Source of the DNA: an uncultured Pelagibacteraceae bacterium
GTDB taxonomy: Bacteria; Pseudomonadota; Alphaproteobacteria; Pelagibacterales; Pelagibacteraceae
Direction of reading: 5' to 3'
DNA length: 38,636 nt
Assembly (NCBI GenBank): GCA_902562205.1
Contig: CACESO010000010.1
Coordinates: 1-38,636 of the forward strand
The number at the start of each line of letters is the position of its first letter. The stretch's first letter is position 1. The notes beneath the pieces were generated by a model. It made no database searches. It was not told the DNA's origin and saw only the letters and a list, made by a program, of their open reading frames with translations. Position numbers and translations under genes: made by a program. Positions 29,585 to 37,901 of the stretch are shown one piece after another.

Positions 29585-32500
29585 TTATAATTTTGTAGGT
29601 ATAGGTTTATTTTTATCAATGTTATATTTCTTAATTGCTTGTTCTGCATATTTTGATGGAATTAATTGTTCTTTTGCTAAAACACTTAAAGCGTAGGTAA
29701 CAATATATTTTTTATCCACCTCAAAGAAATTTCTAAGTTTTTCCCTACTGTCACTTCTTCCATAACCATCTGTTCCAAGCGAATAAAAACTTTTGTTAGT
29801 AAAAGGTCTTATTTGATCTGATGTAATTCTCATATAGTCTGATGCAGCTAGTATAGGACCTTCGGCATCTTTTAAACAATTTTCAACATATGTTTTTTTA
29901 GGTTTTTCTTTTGGATTTAAAAGATTAAATCTCTCCACTTCCATACCATCTTTTCTCAATTCATTAAAACTTGTCACACTCCACACATCACAATCAATTT
30001 TAAAATCTTTGTCTAATATGTCTGCCGCCTGCATCATTTCTCTTAAAATAGTTCCAGATCCTAATAGTTGGATTTTTGTTTTTTTATTTTTTGAAATTTG
30101 TTTAATTTTATACATTCCTTTTAAGATTGCTTCTTCAATATTTTTATCTTTTGGTATTGCTGGATGCGGATAATTTTCATTCATTGTTGTAATATAATAA
30201 AAAACATTTTCTTTTTTTTCATACATTCTTCTTAAACCATCTCTGAATATTACAGCTAACTCATAAGCAAAGGTTGGGTCATAGGAAACACAGTTAGGTA
30301 TTGTAGATGCAAGTAGATGGCTATGTCCATCTTGATGTTGTAATCCTTCTCCAGCCAAAGTTGTTCTTCCAGATGTAGCACCTATAAGAAATCCTCTTGC
30401 CTGACTATCACCTGCGGCCCAGGCGAAATCACCGACTCTTTGAAAACCAAACATTGAATAGAACAAATATATTGGAATCATTTCTATATCATGATTAGTG
30501 TATGATGTTCCTGCTGCTATCCAAGATGACATGGAACCAGCCTCCGTTATTCCCTCCTCTAACACCTGTCCTGATTTATCTTCCCTATAAGATGAAAGTA
30601 GTTTCGAGTCCACAGGCTCATACTTTTGACCCTCATGTGCGTAAATACCAATTTTTTGAAAAAAACCCTCCATACCAAATGTTCTAGCCTCATCAGGAAT
30701 TATAGGAACCAATTTAGGTGAAACATTTTTATCTCTTAAGAGGTTTGTTAACATTCTCACTAACGCCATAGTCGTCGACATTTCCTTAGTCCCTGTAGAC
30801 TGTTTCATCACATTAAAGATATCTTTTGGAGGAACTTTAATTGATTTGGCAAAAGATGATCTTTCAGGAATGAAACCTCCAAGTTGAAGTCTTCTCTCTT
30901 TTAAATATTTTATTTCTTGTGAGTCTTCTTTTGGTCTGTAGTATTCAATATTTTTTACCTGCTCGTCAGTTAAAGGAACATCAAATCGATCTCTGTAATA
31001 AAGTAAATCGTCTACGTCCAATTTTTTTTGTTGATGAGTGGTATTAATACTTTCCCCAGATTTACCCATTCCATAACCTTTGATAGTTTTGGCAATGATC
31101 ACTGTTGGACTACCTTTATTTTCTACTGCTCTATGGTAAGCTGAATACACTTTATGTGGATCATGGCCTCCTCGATTAAGCTTCCATATATCTCTATCGG
31201 TTAGGCTTGAGACCATTTCTTTTAATTCTTTGTATTTTCCAAAAAATTTGTCTCTTACATATGCGCCGCCCTTCGCCTTAAATGCTTGATACTCACCATC
31301 AACAGCTTCATTCATTCTTTTTACCAATAAGCCTGTTTTATCTTTTGCTAATAATTGGTCCCAATAAGATCCCCATATCACCTTTAACACGTTCCAACCG
31401 GCTCCTCTAAAAATTCCTTCAAGTTCCTGAATTATCTTTCCATTACCTCTAACGGGTCCATCTAATCTTTGAAGATTGCAGTTAACCACAAATATTAGGT
31501 TGTCTAATTTTTCTCTGGATGCTAATCCAATTGCACCTAAAGACTCTGGTTCATCCATTTCCCCATCTCCTAAAAAGGCCCAAACTTTTCTATTCTCATC
31601 TTTAATCAAACCTCTATTTATTAAATATTTCATAAATCTTGCTTGGTAGATCGCTAACATTGGGCCAAGACCCATTGATACAGTTGGAAACTGCCAATAG
31701 TTCGGCATCAGCCAAGGATGAGGATAAGATGATAAACCGCCTGGTAGGACTTCTTGTCTAAACGAGTCTAGTTGTTTTTCAGTTAATCTTCCCTCTAAAA
31801 AAGATCTTGCATAAATTCCAGGAGCACTATGACCTTGGAAATATATTAAATCTCCACCAAACTTATTATTTTTTGCTCTCCAAAAATGATTCATACCAAC
31901 GTCATATAATGTTGCAGCTGAAGCAAAGGTTCCTATGTGACCACCAAGATCAGGGTTTTTTTTATTAGCTCGTACAACCATAGCAGCTGCATTCCATCTA
32001 ATTAAAGATCTTATTTTTCTCTCAATGTTTTGATCCCCTGGAGATTTTTTATCCTCTTCAGGAGGAATAGTATTTATGTAAGGTGTATTTCGAGACAAGA
32101 CTAAATCTGAGCCCTCTTTATAAGAATGCTCAATTAATTGTTTTATTAAATATTGAGCTCTTTCTTTACCGTCATTTTGAAGAACTGCAGATAAAGACTC
32201 TAGCCACTCTTTAGTTTCAATTGGATCTAAATCATTGCCATCAGATATTATTTCAATATTTCTGGTTGGTTTCTTTTTCTCAAGGCTTATAGTTTGTGTT
32301 TCAACAGGTTTTTCTTGTTCTGCCCTTTGAGATTTTTCTGCGTCTACAATTATTTTTTCAGTATCTTGAGGAATATCTAAATTTTTGACTTCTTTTTTCT
32401 CAGGTTCAGGTTTTTTTTCAGAGGCAGATTGAATTTCTACTAGTTTGTCTCCCTTTGATACTTTATCACCAACTTTTACTAAAATTTTTAATACATCGCC

Positions 32501-32656
32501 CTCTTCTGTACTTGGTACTTCTACACTTGATTTATCACTTTCAAGTGTAACAATAGAATCATTTTTTTGAATTTTTTGGCCTTCCTTAACAAGGACTTCG
32601 ATAATCTCTACGTTATCAAAATCTCCTATATCAGGTACTAGAATATCTTTTTTCAT
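29585..32656 (-). CDS. aceE: Pyruvate dehydrogenase E1 (homodimeric type) with N-terminal lipoyl domain
   Basis: 1023 residues; ordinary AceE has about 890. Residues 1-77 are a full lipoyl domain (ILVPDIGDFDNVEIIEVLVK, then ESDKSSVEVPS) with the lipoyl-accepting lysine at 42. A charged linker rich in Lys, Glu and Pro covers about 78-135. The E1 part begins near 141 at DLDPIETKEWLE, matching E. coli AceE close to its own N terminus, so nothing of E1 is lost. The thiamine diphosphate region runs from GDGEMDEPESLGA (363-375) to VNCNLQRLDGPVRGNG (391-406). The enzyme decarboxylates pyruvate and acetylates lipoate. With the lipoyl-free E2 downstream, the fusion explains where the arm has gone. E3 is not in the window. 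Confidence 0.95.
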   Translation of the reverse strand: MKKDILVPDIGDFDNVEIIEVLVKEGQKIQKNDSIVTLESDKSSVEVPSTEEGDVLKILVKVGDKVSKGDKLVEIQSASEKKPEPEKKEVKNLDIPQDTEKIIVDAEKSQRAEQEKPVETQTISLEKKKPTRNIEIISDGNDLDPIETKEWLESLSAVLQNDGKERAQYLIKQLIEHSYKEGSDLVLSRNTPYINTIPPEEDKKSPGDQNIERKIRSLIRWNAAAMVVRANKKNPDLGGHIGTFASAATLYDVGMNHFWRAKNNKFGGDLIYFQGHSAPGIYARSFLEGRLTEKQLDSFRQEVLPGGLSSYPHPWLMPNYWQFPTVSMGLGPMLAIYQARFMKYLINRGLIKDENRKVWAFLGDGEMDEPESLGAIGLASREKLDNLIFVVNCNLQRLDGPVRGNGKIIQELEGIFRGAGWNVLKVIWGSYWDQLLAKDKTGLLVKRMNEAVDGEYQAFKAKGGAYVRDKFFGKYKELKEMVSSLTDRDIWKLNRGGHDPHKVYSAYHRAVENKGSPTVIIAKTIKGYGMGKSGESINTTHQQKKLDVDDLLYYRDRFDVPLTDEQVKNIEYYRPKEDSQEIKYLKERRLQLGGFIPERSSFAKSIKVPPKDIFNVMKQSTGTKEMSTTMALVRMLTNLLRDKNVSPKLVPIIPDEARTFGMEGFFQKIGIYAHEGQKYEPVDSKLLSSYREDKSGQVLEEGITEAGSMSSWIAAGTSYTNHDIEMIPIYLFYSMFGFQRVGDFAWAAGDSQARGFLIGATSGRTTLAGEGLQHQDGHSHLLASTIPNCVSYDPTFAYELAVIFRDGLRRMYEKKENVFYYITTMNENYPHPAIPKDKNIEEAILKGMYKIKQISKNKKTKIQLLGSGTILREMMQAADILDKDFKIDCDVWSVTSFNELRKDGMEVERFNLLNPKEKPKKTYVENCLKDAEGPILAASDYMRITSDQIRPFTNKSFYSLGTDGYGRSDSREKLRNFFEVDKKYIVTYALSVLAKEQLIPSKYAEQAIKKYNIDKNKPIPTKL

Positions 32657-32674
32657 CTATATTTTCAAAAGATC

Positions 32675-32745
32675 AATATTTTAACATATTTATATCTTTT
32701 TTTCGTCATCCTAAAATGAGTTAATTTGAATATGTTAAAAATATT
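32675..32745. repeat. Inverted repeat upstream of aceE
   Basis: TTTTAACATATT (32679-32690) and AATATGTTAAAA (32729-32740) are perfect 12-bp inverted copies; allowing one extra A, pairing extends to 32675-32690 with 32729-32745. The spacer is 38 bases. The inner part lies 18 or more bases before the aceE start and contains -10-like sequences, so the arms could be operator half-sites or stem halves. All but two pairs are A-T, so chance is possible. Confidence 0.35.
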
Positions 32746-32848
32746 TATTAATTTTATTAAGAAAAAGCCTAATTATAAAAATTTAGACGCAAAAATTTGG
32801 GTGCAAAATATTATTCTTAATAAATATTATAAATCACTTAAATATTAA
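32732..32848 (+). CDS. Possible small basic protein, 38 residues
   Basis: An ATG-started frame fills most of the gap between aceE and the thiolase gene and ends 4 bases inside the tail of the latter. The product opens MLKIFINFIKKKPNYKNLD and continues with AKIWVQNIILNKYYKSLKY. It is basic, with one Trp, and has no recognisable domain. No clear ribosome binding site is seen, and the start lies inside the right arm of the inverted repeat. It is unknown; short open frames occur by chance, but this one is kept because it contains several G/C-bearing codons and fits the gap neatly. Confidence 0.3.
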   Translation: MLKIFINFIKKKPNYKNLDAKIWVQNIILNKYYKSLKY

Positions 32849-33951
32849 TCTTTTTCTATACACATTGAAATTCCCATCCCTCCTCCGATGCATAATGTTG
32901 CCAAACCTTTTTTTCCACTTATTTTTTTTAATTCATTTAAAAGTGTAACAACAATTCTTGCTCCAGAGGCACCTATCGGATGACCGAGCGCTATTGCTCC
33001 ACCATTCACATTTACTTTTTCTTTAGGAACTTTTAACTCTTTAATTACAGCAATGCTTTGAGCAGCAAAGGCTTCATTAATTTCTACCAAATCCAAATCT
33101 TTTATATTCCATTTCGCTATTTCAAGAGCTTTGTTTGATGAGGGGATTGGCCCTAATCCCATCATAGATGGATCAACACCACAGGTTGCCCAAGATATAA
33201 TCTTTCCTAATATTTCTAAATTATTTTTTTCAGCTAACTCTCTTGTTGTTAATACCACTGCAGCTGCTCCATCATTTATACCCGATGAATTTCCGGGAGT
33301 GACAGTTCCTTTTTCCTTAAAAACAGAATTTAATTTTGATAGGTCGTTAATTGTAATTCCAGTTCTTGGATGTTCGTCAATATCATCGTTAATAATTTCG
33401 GTGTTAAATTTTTTTTTGCTCATTGCTATGTTTGCTTTATGTTGAGATTGAAGTGCAAACTCATCTTGTTCTTGTCTTGATATATCATATTTTGCAGCAA
33501 TATTTTCAGCTGTAACACCCATATGATAATTATAAAAAGCATCCGTCAAACCATCTTTCATCATTTGATCATGAATTGAATTAGTCATACTTTCTTGACC
33601 ACCAGCAATTATAAAGTTTGCAGAATTTGTTAGTAATGACTGATAACCATTTACAATTGATCGTAGTCCAGATCCACACACCTGGTTTATAATTATTGCA
33701 GTCTTTTCTTTTGGAATTCCAGAATTTATAGCTGCTTGCCTTGCTGGATTTTGTCCACATGATCCTGTCAAAACTTGTCCCAATATTACCTCGTCAATTT
33801 CATCTACATTCAACCTAATCTTTTCAATTAAACTTTTAATTACCAAAGAACCTAAATCATGTGCCTGTAAATCTTTATAAATACCTTTATATCTTCCAAT
33901 AGCTGATCTTTGAGCCGCAACGAAAACAATGTCTTTAGAATTTTTTGACAT
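32845..33951 (-). CDS. Acetyl-CoA acetyltransferase (compact thiolase)
   Basis: 368 residues; the Zoogloea enzyme has 392. The catalytic residues are Cys92 in NQVCGSGLRS, His324 in LGHPIGASGAR and Cys354 in LCIGGGMG, and YHMGVTAEN is kept. The enzyme joins or splits acetyl-CoA/acetoacetyl-CoA (PhaA/AtoB type). Compared with the Zoogloea enzyme recalled from memory, about 16 residues are missing between GGQESM and DGLTDAF, the tetramerisation-loop region, and about 11 more before KLNSVF, near the CoA-binding loop. The frame is intact, so this is not a frameshift. It stands alone on the minus strand, divergent from tRNA-Arg, and no partner beta-oxidation or PHB gene is adjacent. Direction in the cell is unknown. 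Confidence 0.92.
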   Translation of the reverse strand: MSKNSKDIVFVAAQRSAIGRYKGIYKDLQAHDLGSLVIKSLIEKIRLNVDEIDEVILGQVLTGSCGQNPARQAAINSGIPKEKTAIIINQVCGSGLRSIVNGYQSLLTNSANFIIAGGQESMTNSIHDQMMKDGLTDAFYNYHMGVTAENIAAKYDISRQEQDEFALQSQHKANIAMSKKKFNTEIINDDIDEHPRTGITINDLSKLNSVFKEKGTVTPGNSSGINDGAAAVVLTTRELAEKNNLEILGKIISWATCGVDPSMMGLGPIPSSNKALEIAKWNIKDLDLVEINEAFAAQSIAVIKELKVPKEKVNVNGGAIALGHPIGASGARIVVTLLNELKKISGKKGLATLCIGGGMGISMCIEKD

Positions 33952-34014
33952 TAATATAGAATAATTATTTATTTAAAAATTACATTATTTAATATGATTT
34001 TTTTTTATAATTTA

Positions 34015-34091
34015 GCGCCTGTAGCTCAACTGGATAGAGCGCTTGGCTACGGACCAGGAGGTTCTGGGTTCGACTCCTAGCAGGCGCACCA
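34015..34091 (+). tRNA. tRNA-Arg (anticodon ACG)
   Basis: A 77-base cloverleaf with the acceptor stem GCGCCTG paired to CAGGCGC, discriminator A and an encoded CCA. The anticodon stem CTTGG/CCAGG encloses CTACGGA, giving anticodon ACG, which reads CGN codons after A-to-I editing by TadA. The T-loop is GTTCGACTC. It lies 63 bases from the start of the divergent thiolase gene and is followed within 5 bases by a small open frame. Confidence 0.96.
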
Positions 34092-34095
34092 AATT

Positions 34096-34179
34096 ATGAA
34101 AATCTCTTTACAATCAAGTGTTGTATATTTTTTTACTATAGTGTTAATAGTTTTAATTTTATTAACAATTTTTTTATAA
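34096..34179 (+). CDS. Possible 27-residue single-span membrane microprotein
   Basis: The frame begins 4 bases after the CCA of tRNA-Arg and ends 3 bases before the ATG of the thioesterase gene. The product has a short polar start (MKISLQSS) and then a continuous hydrophobic stretch of about 19 residues (VVYFFTIVLIVLILLTIFL), enough for one membrane helix. AT-rich DNA easily yields such stretches by chance, and no ribosome binding site is evident, so confidence is low. If real, it would be read from the tRNA or thioesterase transcript. Confidence 0.35.
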   Translation: MKISLQSSVVYFFTIVLIVLILLTIFL

Positions 34180-34182
34180 AAA

Positions 34183-34584
34183 ATGAAAAACAATTTTGAA
34201 CAAATCAGCAAAGTTTCTGGTTTTATGAAACACAATGGTGGTCTTCTTTTTAGAGATTTATCAAAGACTGAGTTTGAATTTAAAAGCACAATACAAAAAA
34301 TTCATTTAAATAGAAGAGACATTACCCATGGAGGTTTTATTTGTTCTTTAATTGACGCAGGTGCCGGAACTGCCGTATATAGAGCTAGCAATAATCAATC
34401 ATGTGTAACTGTGTCATTAGATGTAAAATTCATTGCGCCATCCAGACTAGGGGATCAAATATTAGGTAAAGTAAATGTATTAAAGAGAACAAAGTCAATG
34501 CTATTTGTGAATTGTAATTTATATATAAACAAAAATATTATTGCATCTGCAACAGGTGTTTGGAAGGTAATAAAAAAAATATGA
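34183..34584 (+). CDS. PaaI-type hotdog thioesterase
   Basis: 133 residues, one hotdog domain. The signature ITHGGFICSLIDAGAGTA (47-64) gives the HGG turn and the acidic Asp58 on the central helix, as in PaaI/YbgC-like acyl-CoA thioesterases. TVSLDVKFIAPSRLGDQILGK and VNCNLYINKNIIASATGVWKV complete the sheet. It probably hydrolyses a small acyl- or aryl-CoA in the cytoplasm; the substrate is unknown. It overlaps the racemase-family gene by 4 bases (ATGA), so the two are likely cotranslated. The start ATG at 34183 follows the small frame after tRNA-Arg. Confidence 0.85.
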   Translation: MKNNFEQISKVSGFMKHNGGLLFRDLSKTEFEFKSTIQKIHLNRRDITHGGFICSLIDAGAGTAVYRASNNQSCVTVSLDVKFIAPSRLGDQILGKVNVLKRTKSMLFVNCNLYINKNIIASATGVWKVIKKI

Positions 34585-35279
34585 TTGGGATTTTAGGAGG
34601 GATGGGAACCCAGGCTGGTTTAGATATTTGCAATAAGTTAGCTGTTTTATATAGAGGTAAACAAGATCAACAATACCCAAAATTTTTATTATACAATAAA
34701 TCTGATACCCCTAATAGACCAGAAAATTTAAAAAAATATTATACCGTCCTAAAAGAATTAGTAAAAGGCTGTAAATTATTAGAAAAAAATAAATGTAAGT
34801 TTATTGTAATTCCCTGTAATACGGCACATTTTTGGTATGATGATTTAAAAAAAAAAGTCAAGATACCTATCTTAAGTATGCCTGAAGAAGTCTATAATCA
34901 TACCAAAAAAAACTGTAAAATAAATTCTCAAATCGGAATACTCGCCACTGAGGCAACTTTAAGCACAAAAATTTACCACAAATACTTCAATAAAAGATTT
35001 AAACTTTTGTCACCTCCAAAAAAAATACAAAAAAAAAATGTAAATAAAGCAATTAAATTTGTAAAAATGGGCAACGTCAGAAAAGCAGAAAAAATAATTA
35101 AACCAGCCGTTAATTATTTAATAAAAGTAAATTGCAAAAAAATTATTTTGGGATGTACGGAACTACCTATAGCAATTTTTGCTTTCAAGTCTTTTAAAAA
35201 AGCAAAAAAATCAAAAATATTTATCGATCCAAATTTAATTTTAGCGAATACTTGTGCAAAAAAATATAAAGCTGCATAA
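34581..35279 (+). CDS. Aspartate/glutamate racemase family protein
   Basis: 232 residues from the ATG at 34581, chosen because it forms an ATGA overlap with the thioesterase stop and gives the standard opening MIGILGGMGTQAG. Two catalytic cysteines, Cys79 in IPCNTAHFW and Cys192 in LGCTELP, are both present, as expected for cofactor-independent racemases. The glycine-rich start and the Asn/Thr after the first Cys favour the aspartate racemase (YgeA/RacX-like) branch over MurI. It may make D-amino acids or act on a related substrate; this cannot be told here. The closest partner is the thioesterase upstream. Confidence 0.85.
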   Translation: MIGILGGMGTQAGLDICNKLAVLYRGKQDQQYPKFLLYNKSDTPNRPENLKKYYTVLKELVKGCKLLEKNKCKFIVIPCNTAHFWYDDLKKKVKIPILSMPEEVYNHTKKNCKINSQIGILATEATLSTKIYHKYFNKRFKLLSPPKKIQKKNVNKAIKFVKMGNVRKAEKIIKPAVNYLIKVNCKKIILGCTELPIAIFAFKSFKKAKKSKIFIDPNLILANTCAKKYKAA

Positions 35280-35316
35280 TTAGATCAAATATGTTAATAT
35301 CGAAAAAAAAATAAAA

Positions 35317-35388
35317 ATGAGAACTTTTACCTCAATGATTCGGACTAGTTTTAGACTATTTTTGTTCTTTAGCGATAACAATATATAG
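35317..35388 (+). other. Short open frame in the leader of the helicase gene
   Basis: A 23-codon frame (MRTFTSMIRTSFRLFLFFSD and three more residues) lies in the 141-base gap before the helicase gene and ends 32 bases before its ATG. It could be a leader peptide, but nothing beyond the open frame supports it. The gap otherwise is AT-rich and holds no clear terminator. Confidence 0.12.
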
Positions 35389-35420
35389 TAGTAAAAAAAT
35401 TTAATACACCAAAAGTAGAA

Positions 35421-37901
35421 ATGACAAAAAATAAAATTACTGCTGTCCTCGGACCTACAAATACAGGAAAAACCTTCCTTGCTATTGAAACAATGCTCTC
35501 TTTTAGCTCTGGAATGATGGGTTTTCCCCTGAGGCTTTTAGCAAGGGAAGTTTATGACAAAGTTATAAAAAAAACTGATCCAAATAAAGTTGCGTTAATC
35601 ACAGGTGAGGAAAAAATTATACCTTCTAACGCAAAGTATTATTTTTGCACTGTAGAGTCTATGCCTATAGAAAAAGATTTGGAATTTGTGGGAATTGACG
35701 AAATTCAAATGTGCTCTGACCATGAAAGAGGTCATATTTTTACTGACAGATTATTAAACCTAAGAGGTGAAAAATTAACAATGTTCATGGGATCAAACTC
35801 AATGAAAAATATTATTGGAAAATTAGATGGTGATATAGAATATATAGATAGAAAAAGACTATCAAAATTAAGTTATTCAGGTCACAAAAAAATCTCTCGA
35901 ATAGAGAGAAAAAGCGTAATAATAGCATTTTCAGCAGAAGAGGTTTACGCAATTGCAGAATTGATTAGACGTCAAAAGGGCGGAGCTGCAATTGTTATGG
36001 GTTCTTTAAGTCCCAAAACAAGAAATTCACAAGTAAATTTATATCAATCTGGTGATGTTGACTATCTAGTTGCAACTGACGCAATTGGTATGGGAATAAA
36101 TATGGATTTAAACAATGTTTTTTTTTCAAGTATAAAAAAATTTGATGGTAAAAAAATAAGGAGACTTAGATTATCCGAGATTGCTCAAATCGCTGGAAGA
36201 GCAGGTAGGTATCTTAATGATGGATCTTTTGGGATAACGGGTGAATGTGGTGAGATAAGTCCAGAGGAAATTGAATTGCTTGAAACTCACAAAATTGATG
36301 ACATTAATACAATTTTTTGGAGGAATCCAAATTTAAATTTCAAAAATGGACAGTCACTAATCAAGTCATTAGAGGAGAAACCGAATAAACCTTGGCTTAA
36401 AAGAATTTCGGAGTGTGAGGACGAAAAGGTTTTAAAATATATTTTGAAAGACACAGAAAAATTACAAATTTATAATAATGAAAAAGAATTAGAGCTGTTA
36501 TGGGAATGTTGCCAAATTCCTGATTTTGTAAAAAAAACTTATGGAAATCATTTAGAAGTAATTGGAAAAGTATTTAATTTTTTAAGAGAAAAAACAGGAA
36601 AAATTTCAAATAAATACATGAAAGAACAACTTTCAATTTTAGATAAAGTTGATGGAAATGTAGATTCTATATCTAATCGAATTGCTAATGTTAGAACATG
36701 GTCTTATGTTTCTAATAAAAATGGGTGGGTAGAAAATCAAGATTATTGGGTTAAAAGAACAAAATCTTTAGAAGATAAACTGTCTGATAGATTGCATGAA
36801 GAACTTACCAAAAGTTTTATTGATAAAAGAGCGAGTGTACTAGCAAGAGGTTTAAAACAAGATATTTCTTTTGAGACAAAAATTGAAAATAACGAAAAAG
36901 TTTTGATCAACAATCAATTTATCGGAAATCTAAAAGGTCTAAAGCTTGAATTAGATTTTAAAGTTGGCGATTTAGAAACCGATATTAAATCTTTAAAAAA
37001 AGCTGCAAGGCAAAATGTTAGTCCAGAAATTTCAAAAAGAATTAAACAAATAATTGAAGGAAAACAAATTGATTTAAAAGAAGATAGAAAAATTTATTGG
37101 AATAATTTTCCAATAGCAATACTTGCTAAAGGTGCAGATTATTTATCTCCAGATTTAAATTTAATTATAGATGACATTGTGGAAAATGATGAAAAATTAA
37201 AACTCCATACCTTTTTGAAGAAATGGCTGGATAAAAAAATTATTGATGAATTAGACAGTTTATTGAAACTGAAGAGTTTAAATTCAGTAAACGCTCAAAT
37301 AAGAGCTTTATCATACCAATTATATGAAAATAACGGCGTAGTAAAAAGAGAGGAAGTTTTGGATATAATTAAAAAAATGGGGCAAGATGAGAGAAAAACA
37401 CTTAGAAATTTAGGAGTAAAATTTGGAAGATATCATATATTTTTGTTCAAGCTTTTTAAACCTAGTGTTGTCTCTTTAAGAATTTTACTTTGGAAGAATT
37501 TCAATGGAGAGGATTTAAATCTACACCCTCCTACTTTTGGATTAAATTTTGTGAATGACGTTAAATATAAAAATCAAAAATTTATGCTTTTATGTGGGTT
37601 TGAAAAATTTGATAATTTTTTTGTTAGAATTGATATTTTAGAAAGATTGTTTATTGAAATAATTAATTCTAGTGAAAGCAAATCAGACAAAGTTAAACTA
37701 ATACCCAAAATGTTAAATTTACTGGGCTGTAACAAAGAAAGTTTTATAAAAGTAATTAAACTAATGGGATATAAAGTTTTTGATGAGAAAAATGAAACTT
37801 TTTTTAAATATAAACCTTTTAAAAAGATTAAAAAGAGTCTAAATTTAAAGATCAATAAAGATAATCCCTTTGAAGCGTTGAAACAGTTAGATTTAAAATG
37901 A
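35421..37901 (+). CDS. SUV3-like superfamily 2 helicase
   Basis: 826 residues. Walker A is GPTNTGKT (11-18), followed by MGFPLRLLAREVYDK (33-47), a block near-diagnostic of SUV3 helicases. Motif II is DEIQ (93-96), FMGSNSM (122-128) corresponds to motif III, VATDAIGMGINM (217-228) is motif V and QIAGRAGRYLND (256-267) is motif VI. The long C-terminal part (about 300-826) is all-helical, with Trp-rich patches, and has no domain I can name. In mitochondria SUV3 unwinds RNA for the degradosome, and alphaproteobacterial homologues are thought to be its bacterial relatives; RNA unwinding here is inferred. The stop overlaps the TerB-like gene by 4 bases. Confidence 0.9.
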   Translation: MTKNKITAVLGPTNTGKTFLAIETMLSFSSGMMGFPLRLLAREVYDKVIKKTDPNKVALITGEEKIIPSNAKYYFCTVESMPIEKDLEFVGIDEIQMCSDHERGHIFTDRLLNLRGEKLTMFMGSNSMKNIIGKLDGDIEYIDRKRLSKLSYSGHKKISRIERKSVIIAFSAEEVYAIAELIRRQKGGAAIVMGSLSPKTRNSQVNLYQSGDVDYLVATDAIGMGINMDLNNVFFSSIKKFDGKKIRRLRLSEIAQIAGRAGRYLNDGSFGITGECGEISPEEIELLETHKIDDINTIFWRNPNLNFKNGQSLIKSLEEKPNKPWLKRISECEDEKVLKYILKDTEKLQIYNNEKELELLWECCQIPDFVKKTYGNHLEVIGKVFNFLREKTGKISNKYMKEQLSILDKVDGNVDSISNRIANVRTWSYVSNKNGWVENQDYWVKRTKSLEDKLSDRLHEELTKSFIDKRASVLARGLKQDISFETKIENNEKVLINNQFIGNLKGLKLELDFKVGDLETDIKSLKKAARQNVSPEISKRIKQIIEGKQIDLKEDRKIYWNNFPIAILAKGADYLSPDLNLIIDDIVENDEKLKLHTFLKKWLDKKIIDELDSLLKLKSLNSVNAQIRALSYQLYENNGVVKREEVLDIIKKMGQDERKTLRNLGVKFGRYHIFLFKLFKPSVVSLRILLWKNFNGEDLNLHPPTFGLNFVNDVKYKNQKFMLLCGFEKFDNFFVRIDILERLFIEIINSSESKSDKVKLIPKMLNLLGCNKESFIKVIKLMGYKVFDEKNETFFKYKPFKKIKKSLNLKINKDNPFEALKQLDLK

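Noticed and set aside
29585-32656. aceE as two genes (lipoyl protein plus E1) joined by a sequencing error
   Set aside because: The frame is continuous through the charged linker, with no stop or shift, and the adjacent aceF lacks exactly the domain gained, so a true fusion is more likely.
33131-33445. 104-codon plus-strand open frame
   Set aside because: Antisense to the thiolase gene, whose protein is clearly conserved.
32845-33951. Thiolase as a pseudogene because it is short
   Set aside because: All three catalytic residues and all conserved blocks are intact in one frame; the shortening is confined to loops.
35280-35420. Riboswitch or structured leader before the helicase gene
   Set aside because: Only very short weak pairings such as TGAG/CTCA were found; no known riboswitch pattern is visible.
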